Source of the DNA: an uncultured Actinomycetes bacterium
GTDB lineage: Bacteria > Actinomycetota > Actinomycetes > Nanopelagicales > Nanopelagicaceae
NCBI GenBank assembly: GCA_903871555.1
Contig: CAIQHM010000036.1
Coordinates: forward strand, 1-34,780
Reading direction: 5' to 3'
Length of the DNA stretch: 34,780 bases
Shown here: one piece after another, positions 34,211 through 34,780 of the stretch
Layout: every line of letters begins with the position of its first letter
Numbering within the stretch: position 1 is the first letter of the stretch
Position numbers and translations under genes: made by a program
Notes under the pieces: model-generated
Database searches by the model: none
What the model saw: only the letters and a program-made list of their open reading frames with translations
What the model was told of the DNA's origin: nothing

Positions 34211-34780
34211 GTGAGTTCAACAAATTTTGCATACCTATCTAATTACGCTATTTATTCTGCAATGGTGTTATTCACAGTTGCATTTATTGCGCATGCAGTT
34301 GAAGTGGCATTCTCAGTCAGAAATTTGGACGATAAAACTAAATTTGATTTCACTCGTACAAAACGAAGCGGTGACCTTGGAACCGTAATGATGGTTCTAG
34401 CTTTCCTTTTTCTTTTTGCTGCCGTTATTTTCCGTGGAATTTCAGCCCACCGAGTTCCATGGGGCAATATGTATGAATTCTCGATAACTGGTGCACTTGC
34501 ATTTACTGGTGCATATATCTTCGCACTTTGGAAATATAAAATTAGATGGCTTGGCTTACCAGTTGCAATTGCCGTCCTCTTAACTCTTGGAACTGCAATA
34601 ACAATTCTGTACCGACCAAGTGCGCCACTTGTGCCTGCGCTTAAATCAACCTGGTTAGCAATTCATGTTTCGGCGGCAATTATTTCTGGTGGGGTATTTC
34701 TTCTTGCAAATTGCGTCGCGGCAACTTATTTAATTTTAGATCGCTATGAATCAAATGGTGCGCGCCCAACTTGGGCCTTG
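34211..34780 (+). CDS. ccsA: Cytochrome c haem lyase CcsA (ResC), 5' part (cut by window end)
   Basis: The ORF track misses this gene because it runs off the window. From the GTG at 34211 the frame is open for 190 codons to the last base. It shows several membrane helices, the haem-handling region RVPWGNMYEFS and, later, RPSAPLVPALKSTWLAIHVSAA, with the conserved WLAIHV His of CcsA proteins. The full WWD motif lies beyond the end. It follows resB by 5 bases and completes the TlpA-CcdA-ResB-CcsA System II set. Confidence 0.93.
   Translation, partial: MSSTNFAYLSNYAIYSAMVLFTVAFIAHAVEVAFSVRNLDDKTKFDFTRTKRSGDLGTVMMVLAFLFLFAAVIFRGISAHRVPWGNMYEFSITGALAFTGAYIFALWKYKIRWLGLPVAIAVLLTLGTAITILYRPSAPLVPALKSTWLAIHVSAAIISGGVFLLANCVAATYLILDRYESNGARPTWAL

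Noticed and set aside
1-34780. Mobile elements, CRISPR arrays, tRNA or rRNA genes, defence systems
   Set aside because: No transposase, integrase, direct-repeat array, cloverleaf or nuclease/effector pairing was seen; the window reads as core genome.

Overview
The window looks like a streamlined, low-GC freshwater actinobacterium of the Nanopelagicales (acI) type. Three things point there: gene order shared with Actinobacteria (tilS-hpt-ftsH-folE-folP-folB-folK-panC-coaX-lysS-clpC, and a PGM-tlpA-ccdA-resB-ccsA cytochrome c block), AT-rich coding sequence with very short intergenic gaps, and an actinorhodopsin gene with heterodimeric lycopene cyclase genes beside it. The genus-level placement is inference. 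No mobile element, CRISPR array, rRNA or tRNA was seen, and no stretch over 300 bases lacks a gene.

Layout. 1-511: 3' end of an ABC-2 type permease. 567-1775: secreted NlpC/P60 wall hydrolase. 1788-7627: plus-strand run tilS, hpt, ftsH, folE, folP, folB, folK (tRNA modification, purine salvage, membrane proteolysis, folate synthesis). 7676-11734: panC, nadB, nadC, coaX (pantothenate/CoA and NAD cofactors). 11764-16454: lysS, an ArgA-like acetyltransferase and clpC. 16463-17839: radA on the minus strand. 18043-18810: actinorhodopsin, closed by a strong terminator. 18892-19128: small membrane protein. 19125-20601 (minus): Cys-rich protein, then crtYc and crtYd. 20672-22440: proC and a secreted propeller-repeat protein. 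22442-24814 (minus): large secreted zincin-like protein. 24895-25134: glutaredoxin-like protein. 25131-30823 (minus): HAD hydrolase, helicase-associated protein, M20 peptidase and XPB helicase. 30858-34780: histidine phosphatase and the cytochrome c maturation genes tlpA, ccdA, resB and ccsA (cut off by the window end).

How it fits together. The cell makes folate, CoA and NAD precursors. It matures c-type cytochromes by System II for aerobic respiration, and supplements energy with a light-driven proton pump. The neighbouring lycopene cyclase would make the cyclic carotenoid that is the precursor of retinal and possibly of an antenna pigment. The enzyme that cleaves beta-carotene to retinal is not in the window.

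Regulation. Many transcription units start with a -10-like hexamer 6-7 bases before the start codon and no Shine-Dalgarno, which indicates leaderless mRNAs. Genes inside operons overlap or carry ribosome binding sites. Actinorhodopsin is the exception: it has a long leader, a strong GGAGG, a GAAC-N4-GTTC operator-like repeat inside its candidate promoter, and a perfect terminator. I found no clearly new multi-gene system. The best leads are the actinorhodopsin control region, the Cys-rich gene ahead of crtYcd, the compact divergent leaderless promoters, and the secreted zincin with an altered third metal-ligand position.
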